Assembly: GCA_016713985.1 (NCBI GenBank)
Contig: JADJOD010000004.1
Span: forward strand, 348,324 to 412,323
From: Lewinellaceae bacterium
GTDB lineage: Bacteria; Bacteroidota; Bacteroidia; Chitinophagales; Saprospiraceae
DNA: 64,000 bases
Reading direction: 5' to 3'
Made by a program: the position numbers and the translations under genes
Shown: in pieces, positions 17,843 to 26,429 of the stretch
Layout: every line of letters begins with the position of its first letter
Numbering within the stretch: position 1 is the stretch's first letter
Notes under the pieces: generated by a model
Told to the model about the DNA's origin: nothing
Seen by the model: the letters and a program-made list of their open reading frames with translations, nothing else
The model's database searches: none

Positions 17843-18400
17843 ATGCAACGACGCGAAGCGCTCAAAAAAGCGACCCTGTTTATAGCCGGTATCGCCATTT
17901 CTCCTGAATTAATCGCCAAAGCGCTGGCCGACCCCTCCCCCACCCTCGCGCGGCAACCCGCCGACCGGCTCGCCCTGCTGGCAGAAATGGCCGACACCAT
18001 TTTGCCCGATACGGATACGCCGGGAGCAAAAGCCGCCAAAGTCCATGAGTTTATTGCGGTGGTGGTGGAGGATTGCCTCTCGCCGGAACGCCGCGACGCC
18101 TTTTGGAATGGTCTGCAATTTACTGAACAACAATGTATTGCAACACAGGGCAAGTCATTCGTCGACTGCTCCCGGGAACAACGGAACGCTTTTTTCCGGC
18201 AATTGCAGGCAGAAGCCAAATCGGCCCCAAATGACGCGGGCGAACCGTTTTGGTACCAACTCAAAGGCATCACGCTGCACGGCTATTTTACTTCCGAGAT
18301 CGGGGCGACACAAGCCCTGAATTACGACCCCATTCCCGGCGGCTGGATACCGGATATGATCATTGATGACAACACAAAGGCGTGGACGCCGGTGTTTTAG
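17843..18400 (+). CDS. Gluconate 2-dehydrogenase subunit 3-like protein
   Basis: The product is 185 aa. The start ATG at 17843 gives a Tat-like signal (MQRREALKKATLFIAGIAIS, twin Arg at 3-4). The mature part matches the gluconate 2-dehydrogenase subunit 3 family (PF13618): LALLAEMADTILPDTDTPGA and FWYQLKGITLHGYFTSEIGA are characteristic. Family members are the small subunit that accompanies a membrane- or periplasm-located GMC flavoprotein dehydrogenase and its cytochrome c. Here the GMC gene follows 48 bp downstream and a cytochrome c gene follows that, which supports a three-component dehydrogenase. The Tat signal suggests export of the folded complex. The substrate, a sugar or other alcohol, cannot be inferred. 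Confidence 0.88.
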   Translation: MQRREALKKATLFIAGIAISPELIAKALADPSPTLARQPADRLALLAEMADTILPDTDTPGAKAAKVHEFIAVVVEDCLSPERRDAFWNGLQFTEQQCIATQGKSFVDCSREQRNAFFRQLQAEAKSAPNDAGEPFWYQLKGITLHGYFTSEIGATQALNYDPIPGGWIPDMIIDDNTKAWTPVF

Positions 18401-18447
18401 ATGCCAGATTTTTAGATGCCAGATGGCAGATTTTTAGATGCTTTTTT

Positions 18448-20133
18448 ATGAAAAAAAGAAAATACGACGCCATTGTGGTGGGTTCCGGCATCAGCGGTGG
18501 CTGGGCTGCTAAAGAATTGTGCGAGAAGGGATTGCGCACCCTCGTACTCGAACGCGGCCGCCCCCTGGAGCATATCAGTGGATATACAACAGCGTTGACG
18601 AATCCCTGGGAATTTCCGCACCACAACCAACCTGCTTATGAGGAGGTAAAAAAAGATTACCCGATCCAGTCGATTTGTTATGCCTTTAATGAAGGCACCA
18701 AACACCTATGGGCAAAAGACAGCGATCACCCTTACACGCAAGTCAAACCCTTCGAATGGATAAAAGGTTATCACGTGGGCGGGAAATCGCTGATGTGGGC
18801 CCGGCAAACCTACCGGTGGTCGGACTTCGATTTTGAAAGCAACCTGAATGACGGTCATGGGGTGGACTGGCCGATCCGCTACGAAGATATCGCGCCGTGG
18901 TACAGCTACGTGGAAAAGTTTGCCGGGATCAACGGCAACCGAGACGGGCTGCGACAGATTCCCGACGGCGAATTTCTGCCGCCCATAGAAATGACTGTTG
19001 TGGAAAAACACCTGCGCGACGCCATTCAGAAAAATTTCCCCGGCCGCACTCTCGTAAACGGCCGCAGCGCCAACCTGACTCAGGGTATTCACGGGCGTAC
19101 ACCTTGCCAGTTCCGGCATTTGTGCCACCGCGGCTGCCCGTTCGGCGCGTATTTCAGCAGCAACGGCGTCACCTTGCCGGCAGCGGCCAAAACGGGCAAA
19201 ATGACCTTGCGCCCTTACAGTATCGTGGAATCGGTCTTGTTCGATGAAAAGAAAAACCGCGCCACGGGAGTACGTGTGATCGACGCAAATACCAAAGAAG
19301 TCATTGAGTATCAGGCAAAAATCATTTTCCTGAACGCGGGCACCCTGCCCACCACCCAAATCCTGCTAAACAGCCCGAGCGGGCGTTTCCCCGATGGCCT
19401 CGGCAACGATTCGGGCGCCCTGGGGCATTACCTGATGGATCACAACTACCGCGCTCACGTGTCGGGGGATTATGAAGGTTTTCAGGATCATTATCACAAA
19501 GGCCGGCGCCCGGTCGGTTTTTACGTGCCGCGGTTTCGCAATTTCGGAAATGATCAACAAAACGCCTTCGTTCGGGGTTATGCATTCGGCGGCAGTGTGG
19601 AACGCGGCGCGGCCTATCACGGCGGCACGTGGGAAGACGGTTTTGGAGCGGATTTTAAAAAAGCAATGACCAGACCCGGGCGCTGGAGCGGCGGCCTGTT
19701 CGGCATGGGGGAATGCCTGCCGCATTTTGACAACAAAGTAACACTCAACCTGGAAAAACGCGATCAGTGGGGCCTTCCAACCCTGAATATCGACTGCCGG
19801 TGGCGGGAAAACGAAGAGGCGATGGTGAAAGACATGCTGGCGACGGGCTCCGAAATGCTGGAAGCCGCAGGTTTTAAAAACATATCGGTTTACGATACCC
19901 ACGAACCGCCGGGAAGGGGAATTCACGAAATGGGCACTGCCCGTATGGGGCGCGACCCAAAAACTTCGATGTTGAATGCCCGCAATCAACTCCATGCGGT
20001 ACCGAATGTATTCGTCACGGATGGCTCCTGCATGACTTCAGGCGCCGCGCAAAACCCTTCGATCACGTATATGGCGCTGACGGCCAGGGCGGTGGATTTT
20101 GCATTCAATGAGTTGAAAAAGAAGAAGTTATAA
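18448..20133 (+). CDS. GMC family flavoprotein oxidoreductase (large dehydrogenase subunit), copy 1
   Basis: The product is 561 aa. The ATG at 18448 is followed directly by the FAD-binding Rossmann motif (YDAIVVGSGISGGWAAKEL), then LVLERGR. Further landmarks are GYHVGGKSLMWARQTYRWSD, CRHRGCPFGAYFSS-like Cys motif near residue 230, and the C-terminal NPSITYMALTARAVDFAFNE typical of GMC dehydrogenases (PF00732/PF05199). The active-site His is expected in the IHEMGTARMG region near residue 492. It likely oxidises an alcohol or sugar and passes electrons to the downstream cytochrome c. A short direct repeat, TTTTTAGATGCCAGA-like (18394-18440), fills the space after the subunit-3 stop. No Tat or Sec signal is present on this subunit; co-export with the Tat-signalled subunit 3 is the usual mechanism. 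Confidence 0.92.
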   Translation: MKKRKYDAIVVGSGISGGWAAKELCEKGLRTLVLERGRPLEHISGYTTALTNPWEFPHHNQPAYEEVKKDYPIQSICYAFNEGTKHLWAKDSDHPYTQVKPFEWIKGYHVGGKSLMWARQTYRWSDFDFESNLNDGHGVDWPIRYEDIAPWYSYVEKFAGINGNRDGLRQIPDGEFLPPIEMTVVEKHLRDAIQKNFPGRTLVNGRSANLTQGIHGRTPCQFRHLCHRGCPFGAYFSSNGVTLPAAAKTGKMTLRPYSIVESVLFDEKKNRATGVRVIDANTKEVIEYQAKIIFLNAGTLPTTQILLNSPSGRFPDGLGNDSGALGHYLMDHNYRAHVSGDYEGFQDHYHKGRRPVGFYVPRFRNFGNDQQNAFVRGYAFGGSVERGAAYHGGTWEDGFGADFKKAMTRPGRWSGGLFGMGECLPHFDNKVTLNLEKRDQWGLPTLNIDCRWRENEEAMVKDMLATGSEMLEAAGFKNISVYDTHEPPGRGIHEMGTARMGRDPKTSMLNARNQLHAVPNVFVTDGSCMTSGAAQNPSITYMALTARAVDFAFNELKKKKL

Positions 20134-20241
20134 ACCAGAGGACAACGTTTTCATTTCATTTGAATTCTGTTATCATTAGATTTTGTCTAACCTGCCGATA
20201 TTTGCGTCATTATTACACTAACTCTTTTACTCACTGACTCG

Positions 20242-20571
20242 ATGAAAAAAACGATTGCATTCCTCCCGCTGCTGATACTTCTTGTCGCTTTTAAGCCGGC
20301 CGATACACAACCCGCGCCCCCGGAAATCCCTGCCGATGTTCAGTCCCTTCTGGATAAATACGGCTGTGCCGCCTGCCACGCGATGAGTCGTAAACTTGTC
20401 GGCCCGATGTGGACGGATGTAGCCGCTAAAAAATACTCCGCAAAACGTATTGCACAACTGGTAGCCAAACCCGAACCCGCCAACTGGCCGGGCTACGTAC
20501 CGATGGTGGCACAGAAAGTGCCGAAAGAAGATATGAACAAAATCGCCAAGTGGCTGGTGAACCTGAAATAA
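20242..20571 (+). CDS. Monohaem cytochrome c, exported
   Basis: The product is 109 aa. A signal peptide (MKKTIAFLPLLILLVAFKPA) precedes one haem-binding CxxCH motif (KYGCAACHAM, about residues 47-53) and a distal Met, probably in YVPMVAQ. The C-terminal helix DMNKIAKWLVNLK is typical of class I cytochromes c. It follows the GMC flavoprotein gene by 108 bp on the same strand and is likely the electron acceptor of that dehydrogenase. Confidence 0.9.
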   Translation: MKKTIAFLPLLILLVAFKPADTQPAPPEIPADVQSLLDKYGCAACHAMSRKLVGPMWTDVAAKKYSAKRIAQLVAKPEPANWPGYVPMVAQKVPKEDMNKIAKWLVNLK

Positions 20572-20576
20572 AACCG

Positions 20577-20601
20577 GCCCGCGGAATACACCGCAGGCCG
20601 G
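20577..20601 (+). terminator. Possible hairpin terminator after the cytochrome gene
   Basis: GGCCCGCGG (20577-) pairs with CCGCAGGCC (one mismatch), followed by GGGCCCTGTTT. It lies 6 bp after the cytochrome stop and between convergent genes (crtB ends at 20658). The T-run is weak. Confidence 0.4.
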
Positions 20602-20657
20602 GCCCTGTTTGTATCGTTTTGTAAGATACGTGTTTTATAGGGCGAACAGACTTTCAG

Positions 20658-21500
20658 TCACAAAAAATTCAGGCGGTGGCGGACCGCCGAGCTGAACAAC
20701 AAATAGATTTTTCGTTTGTCCGACAATCGAAAACGCTCCTGCGCCACCCGTTGCGCAGGGGCGTTTTTAATTTTTGCAAACAAATGGGTATAGTACTTGT
20801 AGGCAAGGTATACGCCGAATCTTGTTCCCTCCGGCAGCCTGCGGATACCCTCCAAAGCTGCATCAAAATCCGACTTGATGTCTTTTTCGATGTCGCGTTT
20901 GACTTCATTGGTGAATTGCCGGAAATCCACGCCGGGAAAATAAACCCGCCCGCGCTCGTCGTAGTCGCTTTTGATATCGCGCAAAAAATTGATCTTCTGA
21001 AATGCGGCGCCCAATCGTTGCGCCGGGGATTTTAAACGCTGGTACTGCTCATCGTTCCCTTCACAAAACACCCGCAGGCACATCAACCCCACCACCTCTG
21101 CCGAGCCGTAAATATATTCCTCATACCCGCCTGGATCGTAGCTTGCATTGCTCAGGTCCAGCTCCATGCTGTGCAAAAAAGCGTCGATCAGGTCGTTGCC
21201 AATCCCGTATTGATGCACCACCTGCTGAAAAGAATGCAATACCGGATTCAGGCTGATCCGCTCCTCAATTGCCTTGCGGGTGTCTTCCCGGAACCGTTCG
21301 AACAGTTCCCTTTTGGGATAGTCATGAAAAGTATCCACGATCTCGTCAGCAAACCGGACAAAGCCGTAAATCCCGCAGATCGGCGCGCGAAATCGCTTGT
21401 GAAACAGCCGGATACCCATCGAAAATGACGTGGAATACCTCCGCGTGATCAGGCTGCTGCACTCGAAACAGGTGTTGTGGTATAACTGAAGATGATTCAT
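20658..21500 (-). CDS. crtB: Phytoene/squalene synthase family protein (phytoene synthase)
   Basis: The product is 280 aa. It belongs to the trans-isoprenyl diphosphate synthase family that condenses two GGPP into phytoene, the first step of carotenoid synthesis. Both Asp-rich motifs are present: FVRFADEIVDTF (DxxxD) near residue 50 and LRDIKSDYDERGRVYFPGVD near residue 173. LGAAFQKINFLRDI is also typical. The N-terminal ITRRYSTSFSMGIRLF corresponds to the conserved SxSF segment. It is transcribed in the same direction as crtI 240 bp upstream; a G-rich repeat fills the gap, and the two probably form one unit. Membrane-associated in the cytoplasm. Confidence 0.93.
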   Translation of the reverse strand: MNHLQLYHNTCFECSSLITRRYSTSFSMGIRLFHKRFRAPICGIYGFVRFADEIVDTFHDYPKRELFERFREDTRKAIEERISLNPVLHSFQQVVHQYGIGNDLIDAFLHSMELDLSNASYDPGGYEEYIYGSAEVVGLMCLRVFCEGNDEQYQRLKSPAQRLGAAFQKINFLRDIKSDYDERGRVYFPGVDFRQFTNEVKRDIEKDIKSDFDAALEGIRRLPEGTRFGVYLAYKYYTHLFAKIKNAPAQRVAQERFRLSDKRKIYLLFSSAVRHRLNFL

Positions 21501-21507
21501 AGGTGTG

Positions 21508-21775
21508 GGTTTGAAGGTTTAAGGGTTTCAGAGGTTTCGGGGTTTCAGGGTTCAGGGGTTTCGGGGTTTCAGGGGTTTCAGGGTTTCAGGGTTTCGGGGT
21601 TTCAGAGGTTTCAGGGTTTCAGAGGTTTCAGGGTTTAAGAGGTCTAAGGTTTTCAGGGGTTTAAAGGTTTCAGGGTTGTGGTCATCAGGAGCCTCCTGAA
21701 ACCCTGAGGCCTGGTTCCGCGTTCAAACCCCTGAAACCCTTAAACCTTTAAACCTCTGAAACCCTTAAACCTTTT
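21508..21775. repeat. TTTCAGGG-type tandem repeat with inverted second half, in the crt operon
   Basis: From 21508 to about 21677 the + strand carries some twenty copies of GGGTTTCAGG / GGGTTTAAGG-like units. From about 21700 to 21775 the same motif appears as its reverse complement (CCTGAAACCC, CTTAAACC), so the two halves could form a long stem. The block separates crtB from crtI, and the last codons of crtI (RFKGFRGLKV) are themselves part of the repeat. The same family occurs at 37938-38040. The G-tract spacing (GGG every 7-8 bases) could form G-quadruplexes on this strand. Confidence 0.8.
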
Positions 21776-23236
21776 CAAAATCTCCCTGGCGACTACCTGC
21801 CCGCTGATCAGGGAAGGTGGCACACCCGGTCCCGGCACCGTCAATTGCCCGGTATAATACAGGTTATCCACGCGGCGGCTTTTCATCCGGGGTTTCAGGA
21901 AGGCTGTTTGCAACAGGGTGTTGGCCAATCCATAGGCATTTCCTTTAAATGCGTGGTAATCCGACACAAAATCCGCGTGGGCAAAGGATCGGCGGTACAC
22001 CACGTGTTCCCGGATGGATTGTCCGGTCAGGTGTTCGAGTCGTTTCATGGCCATATCATAATAACGTTCGCGTATCTCGGGGGTATCTTCCAATCCCGGC
22101 GCCACAGGAATAAGCAGAAACAGATTTTCACAACCCGCAGGCGCTACACCGGGATCTGTTTTAGAAGGTGCACTCACGTAAAACAGCGGCTTTTCGGGCC
22201 ATTGCGGGTTGTCATAAATTTCCGTTGCGTGACGGCCAAAATCCTCGTCAAAAAACAGGTTGTGGTGTTCCAGGCGGTCGAGGCGTTTGTTGACGCCCAA
22301 ATAATAAATCAGGCAGGAAGGCGCCATCGTCCGCGACTCCCAATATTTGTCAGAATAATTCCGGACCTGCGGGTCGAGCAGCTGGGTATCGATATGGTGA
22401 TAATCGGCACTGCCCACCACTACGTCCGCCGGAAATTCGCGACCCTGATGGGTGACGACTCCGGTTGCGTGGTCCTTGGGGACGTATATTTGGCGCACCT
22501 CCGTTTCCAGTTCGAATTTTACACCCAGTTCTTTCGCCAGTGCGACCATGGCATCGATGATCCGGAACATTCCTCCCATCGGATACCAGGTTCCGAGCGT
22601 CATATCGGCATAATTCATCAGGCTGTACAGGGCGGGTGTTTTTTGCGGCGTGGCCCCGAGGAACAACACGGGAAACTCCAGCAACTGAACGAGTTTTTCA
22701 TTTTTAAACAAACCCCGAACGTGTTTCGACATGGAGGTGAACATCTGCAAACGAAACATGGATGAAATAACCCGCCAGTCGGCAAACTCCATGATGCTTG
22801 CACTGGGTTTATGCACAAACTCATTCATACCCACCCGGTATTTGTACCCGGCTTCTCCGAGAAACAGCCGCAGTTTGGCCGCAGCGCCCGGTTCGTATTG
22901 TTCAAACATGGCTTCCAGTGCCTTCATGTCGGCGGGCACGTCCATACGATCACCCGGACCGAACCATACTACGTACGAGGGATCGAGGCGTTTCAGTTGG
23001 TAGTAATCCGATACTTTTTTGTTAAACCGGGCAAAAAACTGTTCGAACACGTCGGGCATCCAATACCAGGAAGGCCCCATGTCAAAAACAAAACCCTCCG
23101 CTTCAAATACCCGGGCGCGCCCGCCCGGCACCGCATTTTTTTCCAGCACCGTCACGTCAAAACCGTCGGCAGCGAGGTTACATGCAGCAGATAAACCGGC
23201 AAATCCGGATCCGATAACAATTACTTTTTTCGACAT
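21740..23236 (-). CDS. crtI: Phytoene desaturase family protein
   Basis: The product is 498 aa starting at the ATG at 23236 (MSKKVIVIGSGFAGLSAACN). The FAD-binding GxGxxG motif is at residues 8-13, and VTVLEKNAVPGGRARVFE and FDMGPSWYWMP are typical of CrtI-type desaturases. The C-terminus contains DNLYYTGQLTVPGPGVPPSL, the conserved second FAD motif. CrtI introduces double bonds into phytoene to give neurosporene or lycopene. Residues after EILKRF are encoded by the flanking repeat, so the natural C-terminus may have been altered. The gene is upstream of crtB and divergent from the histidine kinase. Confidence 0.94.
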   Translation of the reverse strand: MSKKVIVIGSGFAGLSAACNLAADGFDVTVLEKNAVPGGRARVFEAEGFVFDMGPSWYWMPDVFEQFFARFNKKVSDYYQLKRLDPSYVVWFGPGDRMDVPADMKALEAMFEQYEPGAAAKLRLFLGEAGYKYRVGMNEFVHKPSASIMEFADWRVISSMFRLQMFTSMSKHVRGLFKNEKLVQLLEFPVLFLGATPQKTPALYSLMNYADMTLGTWYPMGGMFRIIDAMVALAKELGVKFELETEVRQIYVPKDHATGVVTHQGREFPADVVVGSADYHHIDTQLLDPQVRNYSDKYWESRTMAPSCLIYYLGVNKRLDRLEHHNLFFDEDFGRHATEIYDNPQWPEKPLFYVSAPSKTDPGVAPAGCENLFLLIPVAPGLEDTPEIRERYYDMAMKRLEHLTGQSIREHVVYRRSFAHADFVSDYHAFKGNAYGLANTLLQTAFLKPRMKSRRVDNLYYTGQLTVPGPGVPPSLISGQVVAREILKRFKGFRGLKV

Positions 23237-23380
23237 AACCGTAAAATGCGATTGGAAACGCTGCAAGATAGTTTTTGTTTAACGTTTTACCTTGTTTTAT
23301 TAAACAAAATAATTTTTACATCACACTATGTCGGCATAAAAAACGCTAAATCAATACGAACGACGTTTTTAACGAAGTTG

Positions 23381-23388
23381 TACCTTCG
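23381..23388 (+). promoter_or_regulatory. Candidate -7 element TACCTTCG before the histidine kinase
   Basis: TACCTTCG matches TAnnTTTG with one change and lies 19 bp before the ATG at 23408. No clear TTTG at -33; support is modest. Confidence 0.35.
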
Positions 23389-23407
23389 CCCATCCGACAC
23401 AACATAC

Positions 23408-24604
23408 ATGGACATATATACCCGTAAATCATATTGGAAATGGTATTTAGCCGCCGGTGGCGTGTTTATTATTATCGTTTCGCTCCTGTACACCCGGTAC
23501 CTGGCTGAGCGCCTGACCGAGCGGGAGAATCAGCAGGCCGAACAATTTGCCGAAGCGATGCGTATGCTTGCAAAAATGCGCACCGACACGTTGGCCAACT
23601 ATTGCGACCTGACCCTGCACCTGAAGATTATTGAACAGAATACCACCATTCCGGTCATTCTGCTCAATGAAAGCGGCGATATTGAACAATACCGGAATAT
23701 CGACGACCGGAACCTCGAAGAAATGAGCCTGGCCGAAGTGCAAAAAGCGCTCGACCGGATGTTGAAGCAGGATACGGGAATTATCGAGATCGTATTCCCT
23801 CCGGATATTCATAAAACGTTGATTTACACACATTCCAGTTTGATCAGATACCTGGAATGGTACCCGTTTGTGCAATTGTTTCTGATCGCCGCTTTTATTG
23901 CATTCGGCTACATCGGATTCAGCATAGCCCGAAAATCCGAACAAAACCAGGTCTGGCTCGGCATGGCGAAAGAAACCGCCCACCAACTCGGCACCCCCAT
24001 CACCGCTATTCTCGGCTGGGTGGAAACACTCAAAGCCGTGAATGAAGACAGTCCGGCCAACCAGGAAATGCTCGATGAATTGCGCAACGACGTCACCCGG
24101 CTGGAGCTGGTGGCCGACCGTTTTTCCAAAATCGGCGCGCAACCGGAACTCAAGCCGGTCAATTTTTATGAACAATTAGAAAAAAACCGCGATTACATGC
24201 AACGCCGCGCGCCGCGCAGGGTCAAATTCGATTTCCCGCGCCTCGGCGAACACCCGCCTCTCCTGGTCGGGATCAATGCCCCGCTGTTCGACTGGGTGCT
24301 CGAAAACCTGCTGCGCAATGCCATTGATGCCATGGAGCAGGGTGAAGGCCTGATCACGGCCCGTGTTTACGAAGAGGGTCGTTATGTTTGCGCCGACATC
24401 AGCGATACTGGCAAAGGGATTCCCTCCGGCAAATTCAAAACCGTATTTAAACCCGGCTACAGCACCAAAACCCGGGGCTGGGGCCTGGGTTTGTCCTTAT
24501 CCAAACGCATTATCGAACAGTACCACAAGGGCAAAATTTTTGTAAAACACTCCGAATCAGGAAAAGGGACAACTTTTACGGTGAAACTGCCGAAGGCGAA
24601 ATAG
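23408..24604 (+). CDS. Membrane-bound sensor histidine kinase
   Basis: The product is 398 aa. One transmembrane helix lies at about residues 10-28 (WYLAAGGVFIIIVSLLYTRY) and a second at about 152-172 (YPFVQLFLIAAFIAFGYIGF), with a periplasmic sensor region between them. The H-box is KETAHQLGTPITAILGW with His near residue 194. The catalytic domain shows the N-box (ENLLRNAIDAM), G1 (DISDTGKGIP) and the G2/G3-like GWGLGLSLSKRIIE. It should autophosphorylate in response to an envelope signal, but no response regulator is visible next to it, so the partner is encoded elsewhere. The frame is open further upstream; the ATG at 23408 is preferred because the extra residues resemble no family sequence. 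Confidence 0.92.
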   Translation: MDIYTRKSYWKWYLAAGGVFIIIVSLLYTRYLAERLTERENQQAEQFAEAMRMLAKMRTDTLANYCDLTLHLKIIEQNTTIPVILLNESGDIEQYRNIDDRNLEEMSLAEVQKALDRMLKQDTGIIEIVFPPDIHKTLIYTHSSLIRYLEWYPFVQLFLIAAFIAFGYIGFSIARKSEQNQVWLGMAKETAHQLGTPITAILGWVETLKAVNEDSPANQEMLDELRNDVTRLELVADRFSKIGAQPELKPVNFYEQLEKNRDYMQRRAPRRVKFDFPRLGEHPPLLVGINAPLFDWVLENLLRNAIDAMEQGEGLITARVYEEGRYVCADISDTGKGIPSGKFKTVFKPGYSTKTRGWGLGLSLSKRIIEQYHKGKIFVKHSESGKGTTFTVKLPKAK

Positions 24605-24630
24605 CGGTTGTACAATTGACATAGTAGCCC

Positions 24631-24638
24631 TATTTTCG
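24631..24638 (+). promoter_or_regulatory. Candidate -7 element TATTTTCG before the second GMC gene
   Basis: TATTTTCG lies 21 bp before the ATG at 24660. A TTGT at 24608-24611 lies 19 bp upstream of it, the right distance for a -33 element. Confidence 0.4.
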
Positions 24639-24659
24639 TGGGTAAAATTTATTTTCCGT

Positions 24660-26353
24660 ATGAATCTGAATCTCCGCGCTACTCCTGAAAACACCTACGA
24701 GGCGATCGTCATCGGTTCCGGCATCAGCGGCGGCTGGGCAGCCAAGGAACTCACCGAGAAAGGACTCAAAACCCTCGTTCTGGAGCGCGGCCGCATGGTG
24801 GAACACGTGACGGACTACCCTACTGCCACCCCTCAATCCTGGCAATTGCCGCACCGCGGCGACCTCGTTCCGGCAGATCGCCAGGCGTCCCCGATCCAAA
24901 GCAAAGTGTACAATTTTCACGAGGCCAGCAAACATTTTTATGTGCGCGACGTGGACCATCCCTATAACCAGCGCAAACCCTTCGATTGGATACGCGGCTA
25001 TCACGTAGGCGGGCGCTCCATTCTCTGGGGCAAACAAAGTTACCGCTGGAGCGACCTCGATTTTGAAGCCAATGCCCGGGACGGTTACGGGGTTGACTGG
25101 CCCATTCGTTACGCAGACCTGGCTCCGTGGTATAGTTATGCGGAGAAATTTGCAGGTATCAGCGGCTCCACGGAAAACATCCCTGTGTTGCCCGACGGCG
25201 ATTTCCTGCCGCCGATGGAGATGAATATCCTGGAAAAACACATCGCCAAACGGGTCGAGGCGCATTACAAAGGCGCCCGCCGCATCATCATCGGCCGGGT
25301 AGCGCACCTGACCGTGCCGCACAACGGCCGCGGCGCCTGCCAGTATCGCAACCGCTGCGAACGCGGCTGCCCGTTCGGCGCCTATTTCAGCAGCAACTCG
25401 GCCACTTTGCCCGCTGCCAGGGCCACCGGCAACCTGACCATTCGTCCGTTTTCCATCGTGCATTCCATCATCTATGACGAGTTGAAACAACGCGCCACAG
25501 GGGTAAGGGTTATCGACACCGAGACGATGCAATCGTACGAGTATTACGCCAAAGTTATTTTTTGCAATGCTTCCACGCTCGGCTCGGCGTCCATCCTGCT
25601 GAATTCCACCTCCAGCCGCTTCCCCGGGGGGCTCGGCAACGACAGCGGCCAACTCGGCCACAACCTGATGGACCACCACTACGGCGTGGGTGCCTACGGC
25701 GACACCGACGATTTTCAGGAATTTTATACCTACGGAAACCGGCCTAACGGGATCTACATTCCCCGCTTCCGCAACGTGGACGGTTCGGAAAAACGCGATT
25801 ACCTGCGCGGCTTCGGATACCAGGGCGGCGCTTCCCGCGGGCGTTACGGTACCGATGAAGGCATCGGCGCGGAATTTAAGGAAAGTCTGACCGAACCCGG
25901 CAAATGGAGTTTTGGTATGGGCTCCTGGGGCGAACACCTGCCCTACTTCGAAAACAAGGCAACCCTCAACCACGACAAAAAAGACAAATGGGGCTTCCTA
26001 CACTTGATATCGACTGCGAATTCAAGGAAAATGAACGTAAAATGCGCAAGGATATGGCCAACGACGCCGCCGAAATGCTCGAAGCCGCCGGCCTGAAAAA
26101 CGTGGGCACTTACGACAACTCCCCGGCGCCCGGCTTCTGTATCCACGAAATGGGCACGGCGCGTATGGGCCGCGATCCGAAAACGTCGGTACTCAACGGA
26201 TTTAATCAAATCCATGCCTGCAAAAACGTCTTTGTCACCGACGGCGCGTGTATGACTTCCAACGGCGTAGTGAACCCTTCACTCACCTACATGGCGCTGA
26301 CAGCCCGCGCAGCGGATTTTGCGGTGAAGGAGTTGAAGAAGGGGAATTTGTGA
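24660..26353 (+). CDS. GMC family flavoprotein oxidoreductase, copy 2 (one-base frameshift near 25,993)
   Basis: The product is about 564 aa and a close paralogue of the GMC protein at 18448. Shared motifs are EAIVIGSGISGGWAAKEL at the FAD site, GYHVGGRSILWGKQSYRWSD, CQYRNRCERGCPFGAYFSS and the C-terminal NPSLTYMALTARAADFAVKE. The frame is broken: where copy 1 has TGGGGCCTTCC, this gene has TGGGGCTTCC (25,989-25,998), so one C is missing and the normal sequence (LPTLDIDCEF...) continues in the next frame to 26353. The catalytic region CIHEMGTARMGRDPKT is in the second part. This is likely a sequence error or a recent mutation. It is alone, not next to a subunit 3 or cytochrome gene, unlike copy 1. 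Confidence 0.88.
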
Positions 26354-26429
26354 ATCTCCCCTCGATTGGGAGAAGTGCTGGAGATTTGAAATCTGACAGT
26401 TGGATTAAAACTAACACTACTTTAATTTG

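Noticed and set aside
18394..18440. Short direct repeat TTTTTAGATGCCAGA as a regulatory site
   Set aside because: It looks like a simple duplication between two co-transcribed genes with no palindrome and no other copies in the window.
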